The notes under the pieces were generated by a model. The model saw only the letters and a list, made by a program, of their open reading frames with translations, was not told where the DNA came from and made no database searches. Of a DNA stretch of 24,000 bases, positions 1 to 22,743 are shown in pieces (within the stretch, counting starts at the first letter, position 1; each line of letters begins with the position of its first letter). Position numbers and translations under genes: made by a program. The stretch is from Chrysomallon squamiferum (Eukaryota > Mollusca > Gastropoda > Neomphalida > Peltospiridae). The DNA lies in contig CM022668.1 in the NCBI GenBank assembly GCA_012295275.1, positions 8,267,818 to 8,291,817 of the forward strand. Direction: 5' to 3'.

Positions 1-128
1 GCAGGTTAGGTTACAGAAGATCGATCTGTGTTGCTGATAATGTTAAAACGTACATGCGTTTAGATGAATTTCGTGATGTAGTGTCCACTTTATCTTTTAT
101 TTGTTTTATTTTATGTTTCAGTAGCACG

Positions 129-130
<2 letters not shown>

Positions 131-191
<61 letters not shown>
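131..191. repeat. (CT)n microsatellite, about 61 bp
   Basis: A perfect CT dinucleotide run with pyrimidine on the plus strand. The Ser-Leu ORF over it is an artefact of the repeat. Confidence 0.98.
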
Positions 192-194
<3 letters not shown>

Positions 195-1635
195 TACAAT
201 AGAAACAAAAATGACCTAAATCATTTGCCTGTCCTTCAGCATAATAACAACAGTTTATTTATATACATCTTTTCTTTGTCAACATAGCAACCACATTGTT
301 TTTTACAGTATACATATAAATGCGACTGGAGAACAATAAACATTCAAGCTGATTCATCCATTCTACTTCTGTTTCTGTAATCTGTTATCTATATACTCAG
401 AATAATAATAATAAAAAAGGAATAAAAATAAATAAATAAATAAAAAGAAGAAATGAAAAAAGAAAGAAAAGAAAGAAGAAAAGAGAAGAAAAAGAAAGAA
501 AAAAGATTAATATTTTCGGATTAAATATTTTTTACATTTTATTTATTTATATATTTATTTATTTATTTATTTATTTATTATCTGTTTTTTTTGGAGGCTT
601 TAGTACGAAAATCTGTGATACAGTTAAACTAAGTATACATTAGATTCTCAACTTAAATAGCCTAAACGAATTTTGCATGCTTTCCAGTTATTGTTTTAAC
701 GTTACTGGCGATCTGTTTTTGCCAGCAATAAAGCACAACACTGTAATGAGTCTGCTTATTACTGAAGAAGGGTCATGCACCTCAGTGTGAACACTTTCAC
801 TGCACTCTGGAAGTACTCCACAGTGTGTACATTATCTTAAGCAGAAAAGTATGTCAAATAAATGTGATTCCATCCTGAACTTGTTTTAAACAGTTTCAAT
901 GTTACCGAATTTTACTATAAATGTAGATTTTGCCTAGCTCTTTACATTGAATTTTAATTAACGTTTGAATGTTGTATTTACCTTTGGTGTGACTCTAAGT
1001 AGCCGATATGTTTTTCGTCCTGAGGTATCGTCATTTATTCATTTATACAACAAACATATACTTTAAAACTTCAGTCTGAACTCTATGTTAATTCTTTATT
1101 CGTATTAGGCCTCTGAAACTTGTCATTAAAACGTCATCTTGGTGTTTAACCTCCAGACATTTAAACTATCTTAATAATTACGTTTACGTTGAGGTTAAAC
1201 TTGAACCCTTAAACTTCAACATTTAAGCAGTCTGAAAAGGCTAATAATAATATTAATATAAACTAAATTACACGAACAATAATATAAAGATTAATAAATT
1301 AACTTCTGGCTTTCCGACTCATTACCTAGAAAACCCTGGCGAGTACTGTCAGAACAATACTTCGTCAAATAATCGATTATCTCCCCTGAGACAACAATTG
1401 CCGTTGCTAAGTGGCCGTGGAGCTTGTTCTATGTTTTTCCGTTCACGTTTTATTTATCACAAGGTTCATATCAACGGTGTTTTGTGTAAGAACCTATTAT
1501 TAATCATTTCTAGTGTATTTCTGAAACGTGGCGACTTTGTCAATAAAAACTAATTTTATTTTACTAAATAAATATGAGAGTGTTAAATAAAATAATTGCG
1601 TTAAACAAATAATTTTATTAACACTGTTTTCAGTT
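192..1635. other. non-coding stretch
   Basis: AT-rich. It holds an A/G-rich run at about 410-510, (TTTA)n at about 538-580, the possible retroelement tail at 761-862 and a GC-richer patch at 1320-1440 without a convincing frame. No gene seen. Confidence 0.7.
761..862 (+). other. possible retroelement tail with poly(A) signal
   Basis: CTGAAGAAGGGTCATGCACC and the following CTCAGTGTGAAC resemble the CTGAAGAAGG...GAAACG signature in the 3' part of many SINEs and Penelope-like elements. AATAAA follows at 857-862. No ends or target duplications can be set, so this is a guess. Confidence 0.2.
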
Positions 1636-1716
1636 GTATGTATGTATGTGTGTGTATATATGGATGTATGTATGTATGTGTATGTGGATGGGTGGGGGTG
1701 TCTGAATTTATGTATA

Positions 1717-1843
<127 letters not shown>

Positions 1844-1885
1844 ATATATATATATCCTATCTCCGATATTAAAAACCGCTGCCTA

Positions 1886-1896
1886 GATTCGATCCC
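1886..1896 (+). repeat. tRNA B-box-like motif, possible SINE scrap
   Basis: GATTCGATCCC fits the T-loop of a tRNA gene or tRNA-derived SINE. No A box can be placed upstream, because the CT microsatellite lies there, so at most a truncated SINE remains. Confidence 0.25.
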
Positions 1897-2848
1897 GCTC
1901 AGAACACCACAAAGAATCAATGAAAACAAAACACTTGTATTCGGTATTGATTCTAGACGCTAAGGGAAATAACTCGGTCGATAAATCATTGAGCCAAGAA
2001 TGCCAACCACTTGTCATAAATCGGTTCCCACGATAAGTCGTGAAACTGGAAGCAGCCATATTGAAATTCAGAAGGTAATTTAATTTTCTTATATTTTCTG
2101 TCATGTATATATAAATAACGAAATTAAAGAGGTAGTATTTACAGAATTTAAAACAAGAAAACACAAATTATAATGAGATATTTAAACGGATTAGACATTT
2201 TTTATGCCTTTTTCTATTCTACTTTTCAACTGTTTCTGTATTCCAGCCATTTTAAATAGGTTTAAATATTTAATTATTTTCTTTTCAATGTGATAACGTT
2301 TTATTTTAAGAAGCAATTTTTACTTCATATCAAACGCTTGTATGAATGAATTATTTCTTTTTCTCGATGTGAACGAAAACATCTTAACGTAGCATTAAGT
2401 AAAATATATTCACTCGTTCTTTCATCTCTAATTTTGATTATCGTGTTGAAATACTGTCAGTATTACTTCAGAGAGAGGAACAAGATCGATAGATTGATGG
2501 CTCGATAGAATCATAAATAGCACAACTGACAGAGAGATAGGCAAACTGACAGACAGACAGACTGATAGATGATATTCTATTTTTGGACAGAACAGAAAGT
2601 CTAACATACATGTACACGTAATAAAATTAGAAACAAAAAATATATATATATTTCAATACTGATTATGATGATATTAATGAACAGGATGAAATACTTAAAC
2701 TTTACCATTATATAAACGAATGATCAAATAAATTTTTGTTATTCTTATAAGTTATAATTGTGTAATCGATCTGTGTTCATTAATAATAAAGTGTAACAAT
2801 ACTACAAACGGTTAGAAATTGACATTTTGCACTTTATAGTTTGAATCG

Positions 2849-2856
2849 TGACGTCA
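2849..2856. promoter_or_regulatory. full CRE palindrome TGACGTCA
   Basis: Consensus CREB/ATF site in ATCGTGACGTCATCGCG, the only CpG-rich spot of its neighbourhood. Position alone gives it no target. Confidence 0.3.
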
Positions 2857-3109
2857 TCGCGTACATAGTGGGCTGATAGTTGTTGTTGTTGTTGCTGTTA
2901 ATGTTGTTGTTGTTGTTAATGTTGATGTTGTTATTATTGTTATTGTTATTTTATTTTATTCTGACAACACTAAAACAAAACAATATTAACCCCCAAAATA
3001 CTATCAAAAACAAAAGAAGAAAAAAAAAAAAAAAAGAAAAAGAAATAAAACATAAAAAAGGAAGAAACAAAATAATTAAAAACAAAACAAAAAACAACCG
3101 AATATTATA

Positions 3110-3184
3110 TCTATATGAGTGTGTGTATGTATATATGTAGACATCTATGTGTGTGTATTTTTCTGTGTATGTGTGTTTATATAT

Positions 3185-3219
<35 letters not shown>

Positions 3220-3265
3220 CATATGCATACATATTCACACACACACACACACACATACACACACA
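3110..3265. repeat. compound TG/TATG/CA/TA microsatellite
   Basis: TGTGTATGTATA passes into (CA)n at about 3185-3202, (TA)n at about 3203-3218 and (CA)n again at about 3236-3265. An adjacent A-rich stretch at 3000-3095 and (GTT)n at 2880-2950 complete a simple-repeat cluster. Confidence 0.95.
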
Positions 3266-4300
3266 TGGATCTTAGAGTACGTTTTGTATGAATTAAATGT
3301 AAAAAATAGAAGAAGGCAGGGAAGATGAAAGTGTAGTTAATAGGGATAAGAAATCAAGTAGGTAAATAAGGGCTGACATTAATCAAACAGCGGTTTGCAC
3401 CCGAAAACAAAAATATTGATACTCAATCTACAGTTAAATCAGTCTTTTAAAATAAAAACAATAATTAAAATAAAATAAAAAAACAAAACAACAAACAAAC
3501 AACAATAACAACATCTAAACGCTAACATTCGTGCAAAATTACAAGAGATCGTTTACATATTTATTTTTGAAAGGTCGCTCAGATTAATTATGGATTCGAA
3601 TTGACTGCGTTGAATTATTTCAGTGTCATATAATTTTGTCATGAAATACTTGCTTTTGCCCTTTTTGTACTTTATTTCGAGGCCTGGATCTAGCTATTTA
3701 TTTGCACTCACACACACATCCTCCACATACACACTCACACAGACACACACACAGACACACATTGATTGGGAGAAACAGAACTTCAAGGAACACATAAATG
3801 TCAGATTTCATGGGGATACTTTGTTATGTTATTGGGTATATAAATTCTTTCGTAAGCTCGAACACAAAAGTGTTGAGAAATAAAATTCTATTCTCGGCTT
3901 TTAACGAAACGAAGGCGGATGTATTTTATCGCTTCTTTCCGATCCTGGAATAGGTTATCGTATGAATATAATACAAAACGTCATCGATTTGTTTTTGTTA
4001 TGCAGGTAATGTATTAAATTATTATTAATAATGAAACAAGTAAAACGGAAAAAAATTAAAAAAGAAAGAAATAAAAGAAAGAAACGAAAAAATCGCATTA
4101 GAAATAAATAAAATAATAAAAGAGGTTTTTGAAAACAGATTGAATTAAATAAAAAGAAAGAAATGCTAAAATGTTGCAACAACAACAACTATCTAATAAA
4201 AAAAAAATGCCATAATAACTTTATTATTATTATTATCAATTTTTATTAATTATATACTATTAATATTGTCGTATTACCGTTGCCATAATAAATAGGTATA

Positions 4301-4689
4301 CAGTATACCCTCACCTGTTCGCGGTTCCCCATTCGCAGCCCCGCATATTCGCGGGTTAGGCTCTTAACCCTATCGCATCGTATGCTGGTATACCAGGCGA
4401 GCGTCATAACGTCATAAAAACAAATGCTCGGTAAACCGCACAACCAATATCAAATTTTTTCAATTATTATTGCAATACAGTACGTATTTTTTTATAAATG
4501 CATACACTGTATGTACAGTGCATATTTTTTGTGACCGTGTATTAATCATGTTTTTAATTGCATATTATTACCTGAACTGTACGTACTATATTTATCTGTC
4601 TGTTTGCCTTTAAATTTGTTCCACTTTCTGTCAATTCTAAAAGGGGGGGGGTAAAGAACGTAACCCCCGCGAATAGCGAGGGAATACTG
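4301..4689. mobile_element. Tigger/pogo-like MITE with terminal inverted repeats and TA target duplication
   Basis: The left end reads CAGTATACCCTCACCTGTTC and continues GCGG. The reverse complement of the right end reads CAGTATTCCCTCGCTATTCG and continues CGG. The two match at about 20 of the first 23 positions. Both ends are flanked by TA (4299-4300 and 4690-4691), the target duplication of Tc1/mariner/pogo elements. The CAGT(A)-CCCTC-TTCGCGG termini recall the Tigger/pogo group. The 389-bp interior has no transposase frame, so this is a non-autonomous element. Subterminal GC-rich blocks (4321-4380 and 4665-4682) also partly mirror each other. Confidence 0.75.
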
Positions 4690-4691
4690 TA

Positions 4692-5739
4692 ATTTGTTTA
4701 TGATAACCGTTAACTTTGTCGCTATTGGAGAATCGTTTGATGCATGGTAACCAATATGTCTGCAGAAAAATGAATGAATGTGTTGATTTCCGGAGAGGTT
4801 GCCCTGAGGTAAGCGATCAGGTTTATTCGCATTAATACTGTATATGAGTTTTGTTCATTCACACGCAATTTATTTATTTAAGACAACGACTTAACAGAGG
4901 TTTAAAATTAGAGTAACCGAACAGTCTTCTAGCACAAAATACCCGGCTCTTCAGAAAAAGAGATTCTGGCGTAACGCTATTTTTTAAGCATCTGTATAAT
5001 ATTAAGACGATCTCATTTTAATGAACATTTCAGATGTGACTGTGAAGGAATCTTGTTTTATAACTGTTTCAACTTAAAGTCTTTGAATTTGTATAGTCTG
5101 CACGATCGATACTTAGGAGTTGCATCTTTTATTATAATTATAAATTTTCAGTCGAGCAACGCTTTCTTTTCGAGGATTATTTAATATGTAAAATGCATAT
5201 ATTTTTAAATCAATATTAAACTTTTCACGGTCGTTGCTAAGACAGGTTTATCAGTAATTATTTACATTAAACAGTGTGCATGTGCGTGTGTTTGGGGACG
5301 TTTGCATCAGTGCGTGCACGTTACAACGAATATTCTGATTCAAAATGTAAACGCCTGTATATTGGAATGAATATATATTCTTCTTTGTCTTCTTTTTGTA
5401 CTTCGTGTTCTTCTTATTTTTGTTGTTTTTATTTTCCGTTGTTGTTGTTGTTGTTGTTATTATTATTATTATCGATGCTGTTAGGATCTTTTGTTATTTT
5501 TTTTTTTCATTTTCTTCTCTTTCTCTCCTGTGTAATACTATTTTTATATATTATGTATTTATTTGTTTCTTTGTTTATTTGTTTATTTATTTATTCGTTT
5601 TTATTTATTTTTTAAACTTTTTTTGATTCCTGTTTTTCGTGTTTGTATTCTTTCGCTTTCCTTCTAATTTAACCTTTCATGTTTCAAATCTGTCACAACA
5701 ATAAACGCTGATTTTTTTCACCAATCAAACCAATCGAAC
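4692..5739. other. non-coding stretch
   Basis: AT-rich, with (GTT)n/(ATT)n at about 5440-5472 and T-rich tetranucleotide sequence at 5560-5620. The Phe/Leu-rich ORFs at 5274-5626 follow from this composition. No gene seen. Confidence 0.7.
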
Positions 5740-6223
5740 TTTGACGGAGAGTCGGCTAAATCTCGATATAACCTGTCTATATCAGTTAGACAGTCATCGA
5801 TCCGATAACGAAAATTGTTTTGTAGTTACCATGGTATCCAAAATGGCGGACTAAAAAAAAAAAAAAAAGAAAGAAGAAGAAAGAGTCTGGCATAATATAT
5901 TGATCTCAGGAATTGGCAACAAGCCGCTTTAGTTGTTTGACGTGAATTCACATAACTGTGGCCAAACAAGAGACCTTTTACGATAAACTTGATGACGTAC
6001 GTAGTTCTTCTTTTGTGATTTCCGTCGTCTTTGTTCCGCAGTCCTTTGTCAGTCGATCCATCGACATGAAGGTTTAATAAGCTCGATTGATGGGGCATCG
6101 AGGTGCGCGTATCGCTTCTTAATTCGCTGGCGGTTGTTTTCGCAAGCCAACGCGTTGTTATTTAGATCCAGAAGGAGTGTTCTTAAAGCAAGAAATAAAG
6201 AAAAAGAAAAAGGCAGGAAATAG
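5740..6223 (+). promoter_or_regulatory. candidate promoter and non-coding first exon of the WDR86-like gene
   Basis: This stretch is richer in G+C and CpG than everything around it. It holds CCAAAATGGCGG at 5838-5849 (YY1-type motif), TGACGTAC at 5993-6000 (CRE-like), a CTGTCTA/TAGACAG inverted repeat near 5775-5796 and a TACCATGGTA palindrome. It ends in an A-rich leader with a possible donor AAATAG|GTAACA at 6223/6224, which could splice to the acceptor at 7985. No TATA box or Inr is decisive. The assignment rests on composition and position only. Confidence 0.35.
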
Positions 6224-6618
6224 GTAACATTTTATTTAATGTGATGTTGAAAATTATACACATACTAATGCGAGCACGTGCGGCTAGTCATATAACTGTT
6301 AACCATTTTACTTTGTATTTGTTTTATTTTACCCTGTACATGTTTTACTTTTAATTGGTGTTTCAATCTAATTCACTTTCATTATTCGTCTCTTTATCCG
6401 TTTAGTTCTCTGTTTCTATATTCTGAATATGTATGTTTGTTTGTATGTATGTGTGTATGTATGTATACATAATATTATATGTGTTCATGTGTTTGAGCAT
6501 ATATGTGTGTGTGTGTGTGTGTGTATGTGTGTGTTCTGACGCTTCACAGTGACTGTTAATATGCACAATTAAAATTCCTTTCTTATTACCGTGTCAGTTC
6601 GTACCGAGCTTTCCTATT
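6224..6618. other. presumed intron sequence
   Basis: AT-rich with TATG/TGTG repeats at about 6430-6530. Nothing else seen. Confidence 0.5.
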
Positions 6619-6730
6619 GTGTGTTTCTTTACATAATATTGTGTGTTTCTTTACATAATATTGAATGTTTCTTTATATAATACTGTGTGTTTCTTTACAT
6701 AATATTGTGTATTTCTTTACATAAAATAAT
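6619..6730. repeat. 22-bp tandem repeat, 5 copies
   Basis: The unit GTGTGTTTCTTTACATAATA plus TT starts at 6619, 6641, 6663, 6685 and 6707. Copies 1, 2 and 4 are nearly identical; copy 3 reads GAATGTTTCTTTATATAATA and copy 5 GTGTATTTCTTTACATAAAA. It lies in the presumed first intron. Confidence 0.9.
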
Positions 6731-6900
6731 GTGTTTTTGTTTTCATTAATTTGATAATTATCCTTATTTCTGTTGTTACGGTTTTATTCTTCAGCATCTA
6801 ATTTTAATTAAAATTTAAGGCTGGGACCGCTGGTTAAATTTCATATTAAGACAGAAATACAATGAACTGTGTTGTATTTGTATACAGGATATGTGTAAAA

Positions 6901-6901
<1 letters not shown>

Positions 6902-6946
<45 letters not shown>
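6902..6946. repeat. (CA)n microsatellite
   Basis: A perfect run of 45 nt, about 60 bp upstream of the 52-bp minisatellite. Confidence 0.98.
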
Positions 6947-6947
<1 letters not shown>

Positions 6948-7009
6948 CTTCTACATGTGCCCTATGTTCTCATAATGCGCTACCGTCCAGGTTAAATGAC
7001 TAATCTGGA

Positions 7010-7585
7010 TATACGTCACTATTTTCACACTATTACACTATGTTTTATTTCTACAGTTAAATATACGTCACTATTTTCACACTATTACACTATGTTTTAT
7101 TTCTACAGTTAAATATACGTCACTATTTTCACACTATTACACTATGTTTTATTTCTACAGTTAAATATACGTCACTATTTTCACACTATTACACTATGTT
7201 TTATTTCTACAGTTAAATATACGTCACTATTTTCACACTATTACACTATGTTTTATTTCTACAGTTAAATATACGTCACTATTTTCACACTATTACACTA
7301 TATTTTATTTTCTACAGTTAAATATACGTCACTATTTTCACACTATTACACTATGTTTTTTTTCTACAGTTTTAAATATACGTCACTATTTTCACACTAT
7401 TACACTATGTTTTATTTCTACAGTTAAATATACGTCACTATTTTCACACTATTACACTATGTTTTATTTCTACAGTTAAATATACGTTACTATTTTCACA
7501 CTATTACACTATGTTTTATTTCTACAGTTAAATGTACGTTACTATTTTCAAAATGTTACAGTATGTTTTATTTTTACATTATTAA
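7010..7585. repeat. 52-bp minisatellite, 11 copies
   Basis: The unit starts TATACGTCACTATTTTCACA and ends in TTTATTTCTACAGTTAAA. Copies begin at 7010, 7062, 7114, 7166, 7218, 7270, 7323, 7377, 7429, 7481 and 7533. The first five spacings are 52 bp, then come a 53 and a 54 from single-base T runs. The first copies are nearly identical; the last ones change CGTCAC to CGTTAC and drift. Each unit carries a CRE-like TACGTCA and an acceptor-like TTTATTTCTACAG on the plus strand. Confidence 0.95.
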
Positions 7586-7760
7586 GATAATTTTTTTTTT
7601 TTCTCTCCATTTTGATGTACGAGACAGTTTTAGCACTACTACAATACGTTTTATTTCTACAGTTGAAGGTACATTACTTTTTGAAACTAATATTATATTT
7701 TTTATTTCTCCATTAAAGATGTACGTTACTTTTTCACACAATTACAGTTCGCATTTGTAT
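7586..7760. repeat. decayed copies of the 52-bp minisatellite
   Basis: Sequence downstream of the clean array still shows its landmarks: GTACGAGACAG...CACTACTACAATACG followed by TTTTATTTCTACAGTTGAAG at about 7616-7668, GTACATTACTTTTTG after that, and TGTACGTTACTTTTTCACAC near 7718-7740. About three degenerate copies are present, so divergence increases toward the coding exon. Confidence 0.7.
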
Positions 7761-7796
7761 TTTTTTTCTGTTTATAACAACTTCTCTCTCTCTTAT

Positions 7797-7912
<116 letters not shown>

Positions 7913-7985
7913 GTCTCTCATTCTTCATCAAATTTATCAAATTATTTAATAAATATTCACATGTTTTCTGTTTTTTTAATTTCAG

Positions 7986-8296
7986 TTATCTACTTCAAGA
8001 AGTGCAAAAACTCGAATAATTCAAGAAAGAAGAAGATATTTAAGAAAATTACGACTTTGACTAATTCTGAAATATTTTGATTGATTCCAGACATTAACCA
8101 CACTTCCCAAATAGGAGCAAATAAAATACATTTACTTAGCTTCAAGATAAAATCACAACAAAAAGCAACAACGACAACAAAAACAAAACAACAACAAAAA
8201 CAACACAGCATCATTCTGATGGTCAGTAATTCTGGCGGTGTGAAGAACTAAGCAAAACTGGAATTTTTTCGGAACCATTTCGCGAGACCCTTCGCC
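7986..8296 (+). other. 5' UTR part of the start-codon exon
   Basis: A good acceptor (CTGTTTTTTTAATTTCAG) ends at 7985 and suggests that the first coding exon is preceded by a spliced leader exon. The 311 nt before the ATG are A-rich with CAACAAAAACAA-type stretches, typical of an unstructured leader. The in-frame TAA at 8249-8251 closes the reading frame upstream of ATG 8297. Confidence 0.5.
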
Positions 8297-20228
<11,932 letters not shown>

Positions 20229-20374
20229 TAAACTGGCTTTTGATGCGGGCATCGAGTTTTATTATCTAATTTCTAAATTATGTTTAAAAAATTATTAATT
20301 ACTGTATTTCAGTTTTTAGTTTTCTCTCTCTGATTTGCGTTGCTGATTCAGTGATTTATTATTTAAAGAATAAA
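20229..20374 (+). terminator. 3' UTR and poly(A) signal of the WDR86-like gene
   Basis: A consensus AATAAA lies at 20369-20374, about 140 nt past the TGA, followed by T-rich sequence (TTTTTCATG, then runs of T near 20410). It is the first good signal after the stop and a natural 3' end. A longer UTR is possible, since other AATAAA and ATTAAA hexamers occur further on. Confidence 0.6.
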
Positions 20375-20530
20375 GAATGGTTTTTCATGTTTTCGCCTTT
20401 TTCCGTAGAAAACATGACACATTTTTTTCTTTTTAGTATATATTTGGGGTTTCTTTCTTTCTATCTTTTTTTCTTAAATGAAATATCTTTAATATAATTA
20501 TAATTTAATAATTACGAAATAACTTATTAT

Positions 20531-20612
20531 CTTATCTTATCTTATCTTATCTTATCTTATCTTATCTTATATTATATTATATTATTTATTTATTTATTTA
20601 TTTATTTATAAT
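20531..20612. repeat. (CTTAT)8, then (ATTAT)n and (TTTA)n
   Basis: Eight perfect CTTAT pentamers at 20531-20570, then ATTAT units and ATTT tetramers. The region lies just past the probable 3' end of the gene. Confidence 0.95.
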
Positions 20613-21557
20613 TTGATTATATTTTAACATTCTTTTAAAAAGTTTTTGTATATAATCATAATTTTTACATGGCTTTAAGACTATAACTAATGGTGATATT
20701 ATAGTTAGAAAATATAACGATGGATGAGAGTGATGATAACAATGACTGTTACGATAATGATGATGATGATTACAAGAACGGTAAAGATTATGCTGATGAT
20801 GATGATGATGAAGATGACATTTCACTTGCAGTATTCGAGTGAAATGGTTATAATGATCTTTCATTGAAGAAACATTAGAAACAGTAAATGTGGACTGCTA
20901 CGGTTCATGCATGTTTCTCTGGACAGCTGGTTTTATTCAAAGTAACAAAAATGTAAACTATTTTTGCACATTACTATAAACCAGTTTAATATAAATGTAT
21001 CTTTATTTTTGCATATAGCTAAATAAGAATGAGCTATTTTTATATTTCAAATCTATGTTTAAATTATAATATCCAGTTAGATATATATATATTTAGTTAG
21101 CGCGTGATTAATATAAGCATATTAACGATTTTAAAATTTAAGAATTTATTTAAGAATTTTGTTTTATTAATAAATAAATAAATAAATTAATAATATTTTT
21201 TTAATTATTAAATTTCTTTATTACTAAATTTACAAATAAATACTGCTGTTTATTATTTTTATTATTATTATTCTTTTTATCATAGTTTAAACTATTTGGA
21301 TATGTAATTGCTTATTTATTTACTCATGTATTTATTTACTGAAAGTTATTTCGTTTATGTAAACATCTGCTGATTCACACTGCTGTTAAGATTTCGTAAC
21401 ATAACGTGATAATTATTATGAATTATATACATCTTGTGATATGCTGCTGTATTTTGTAATAATTCTGTTGTTATCAAATATTATATTTGTACGCTTATAT
21501 AGTGTTGTTTATTATATAAAATATAGTACCGATTTTAACACAAACTAAGTTGTGCAA
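20613..21557. other. 3' flank, no gene seen
   Basis: AT-rich with a (GAT)n patch at about 20740-20820. The His-rich minus-strand ORF at 20598-20864 comes from that repeat. Confidence 0.7.
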
Positions 21558-21860
21558 TATATCGTGACTTCTTTACATAAAATTTTAAGTCCTGATTTGT
21601 TTACATAAAAGTTTCTAGTCGTGACTTGTTTATGGAACATATCCTTTATGTAACATGTCAAGTCGTGACTTTTTCATGTAATATATCTTGAATCTTTGGT
21701 TTTTCGTGAAATTCATAAACTTAAGACAATGGATAATATGCCAAGTCGTGATTTGTTTCTGTACAGTATCCAGTCGTTTACATAATACATCAATTCGTGA
21801 TTTTTTATATTAATTAAGTCGTGACATTTTACATATTACACCAAGTCGTTACTTCTTGTT
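21558..21860. repeat. degenerate repeat array built on AGTCGTGACTT
   Basis: About nine motif copies are scattered at irregular spacing. Examples are ATCGTGACTTCTTTACATAA (21561), TAGTCGTGACTTGTTTA (about 21616), AAGTCGTGACTTTTTCATG (about 21660), CAAGTCGTGATTTG (about 21742), AAGTCGTGACATTTTACAT (about 21815) and CAAGTCGTTACTTC (about 21842). TTTACATAA follows several. The core is an imperfect palindrome (AAGTC-GT-GACTT). Confidence 0.75.
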
Positions 21861-22743
21861 TAATGTAGATAATTAAATTAAAAAATTATTTGTCCATCTG
21901 ATGCTGTGAATTTTGTTTGTAATTGTTAATATGGATTAATTCAAGTATCTTTTGGACTTGCTAGATAATTTTTTTTTACTCTATTTGTTAAGATAATATT
22001 GCCGTTTTCTATCATCACCAGGTTCGTATTACCACAATCTTTTAATTAAAATGTCTTAATGAAAACGAACACATTCCGTCCTTATTTTAAACCTTCGGCC
22101 ATTTCCTTTGAATTGAATATTAGTGATTCGGCTGTTTCCGTTAAATATATATTTAGAATTTTTCTTATTAGTAATTTTTTGATAATTGTTGTCTACACTT
22201 GTTAATTTATACTGCTGTTTGTAAATTATTATACATAGGTATATTATGATAATTATAATTAAATGAAATATGCTTGTATATAGCTGGTCTGTGTGATATT
22301 AAAGTGTACGCGTGGTGATGCTAACAAACAGCCTTAAATACTTTTTGTATATTTAAGTTATTTTTCTCTTTGTTAATGTAAACCAACCTTTTCTAATGGT
22401 AAAGTATAACAATAATTATTAGAAAATTTTCTATTTCATTCTAATGTACTTTTGACGTCACCTTTATAACAATAAATACAAAAACAAATACAATTTCAAA
22501 TATAAATATATAAATAAATAAACAAACAAACAAACAAACAAATATTAAGTAAGTAAATAAATAAACGAATGAACAAATAAACTGACAGTAAGGTTTAAAT
22601 ATACAAACCGTATTTAGACTAAACACTCACCACCACAGACGCACTTTAAAGAAATATTTTTTCATCTTTTCATTAATAACAATTTTAATGTATCGGTTTG
22701 ATGACACATATTTGTATGACATAGCTGCTAAGTTACAGAGCAG
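21861..22743. other. 3' flank, no gene seen
   Basis: AT-rich with (AAAC)n/(AAAT)n at about 22505-22575. An ATTAAA near 22299 could serve a much longer 3' UTR, but nothing supports that. Confidence 0.65.
22453..22460. promoter_or_regulatory. second TGACGTCA palindrome
   Basis: Full CRE consensus, downstream of the WD gene. No adjoining gene is recognised, so a function is uncertain. Confidence 0.25.

Larger units (their letters stand above)
1897..4298. other. non-coding stretch with simple repeats
   Basis: Apart from the features listed, this is AT-rich DNA with CA-type repeats near 3708-3762 and A-rich runs. ORFs present are short and low-complexity. No gene seen. Confidence 0.7.

Noticed and set aside
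54-287. Ser-Leu-rich ORF
   Set aside because: It is a reading of the (CT)n tract. The same holds for ORFs over 1638-1929, 7563-7949 and 9172-9407 on either strand.
2951-3328. Cys, Val and Tyr-rich ORFs on both strands
   Set aside because: They come from TG, CA and TA microsatellites and poly-A.
5826-6098. 90-codon minus-strand ORF
   Set aside because: Ends in a poly-Phe stretch from an A-run, shows no domain, and overlaps a stretch better read as promoter or leader.
7010-7585. CRISPR-like regular repeats
   Set aside because: Units abut head to tail with no unique spacers, and the DNA is eukaryotic. It is a minisatellite.
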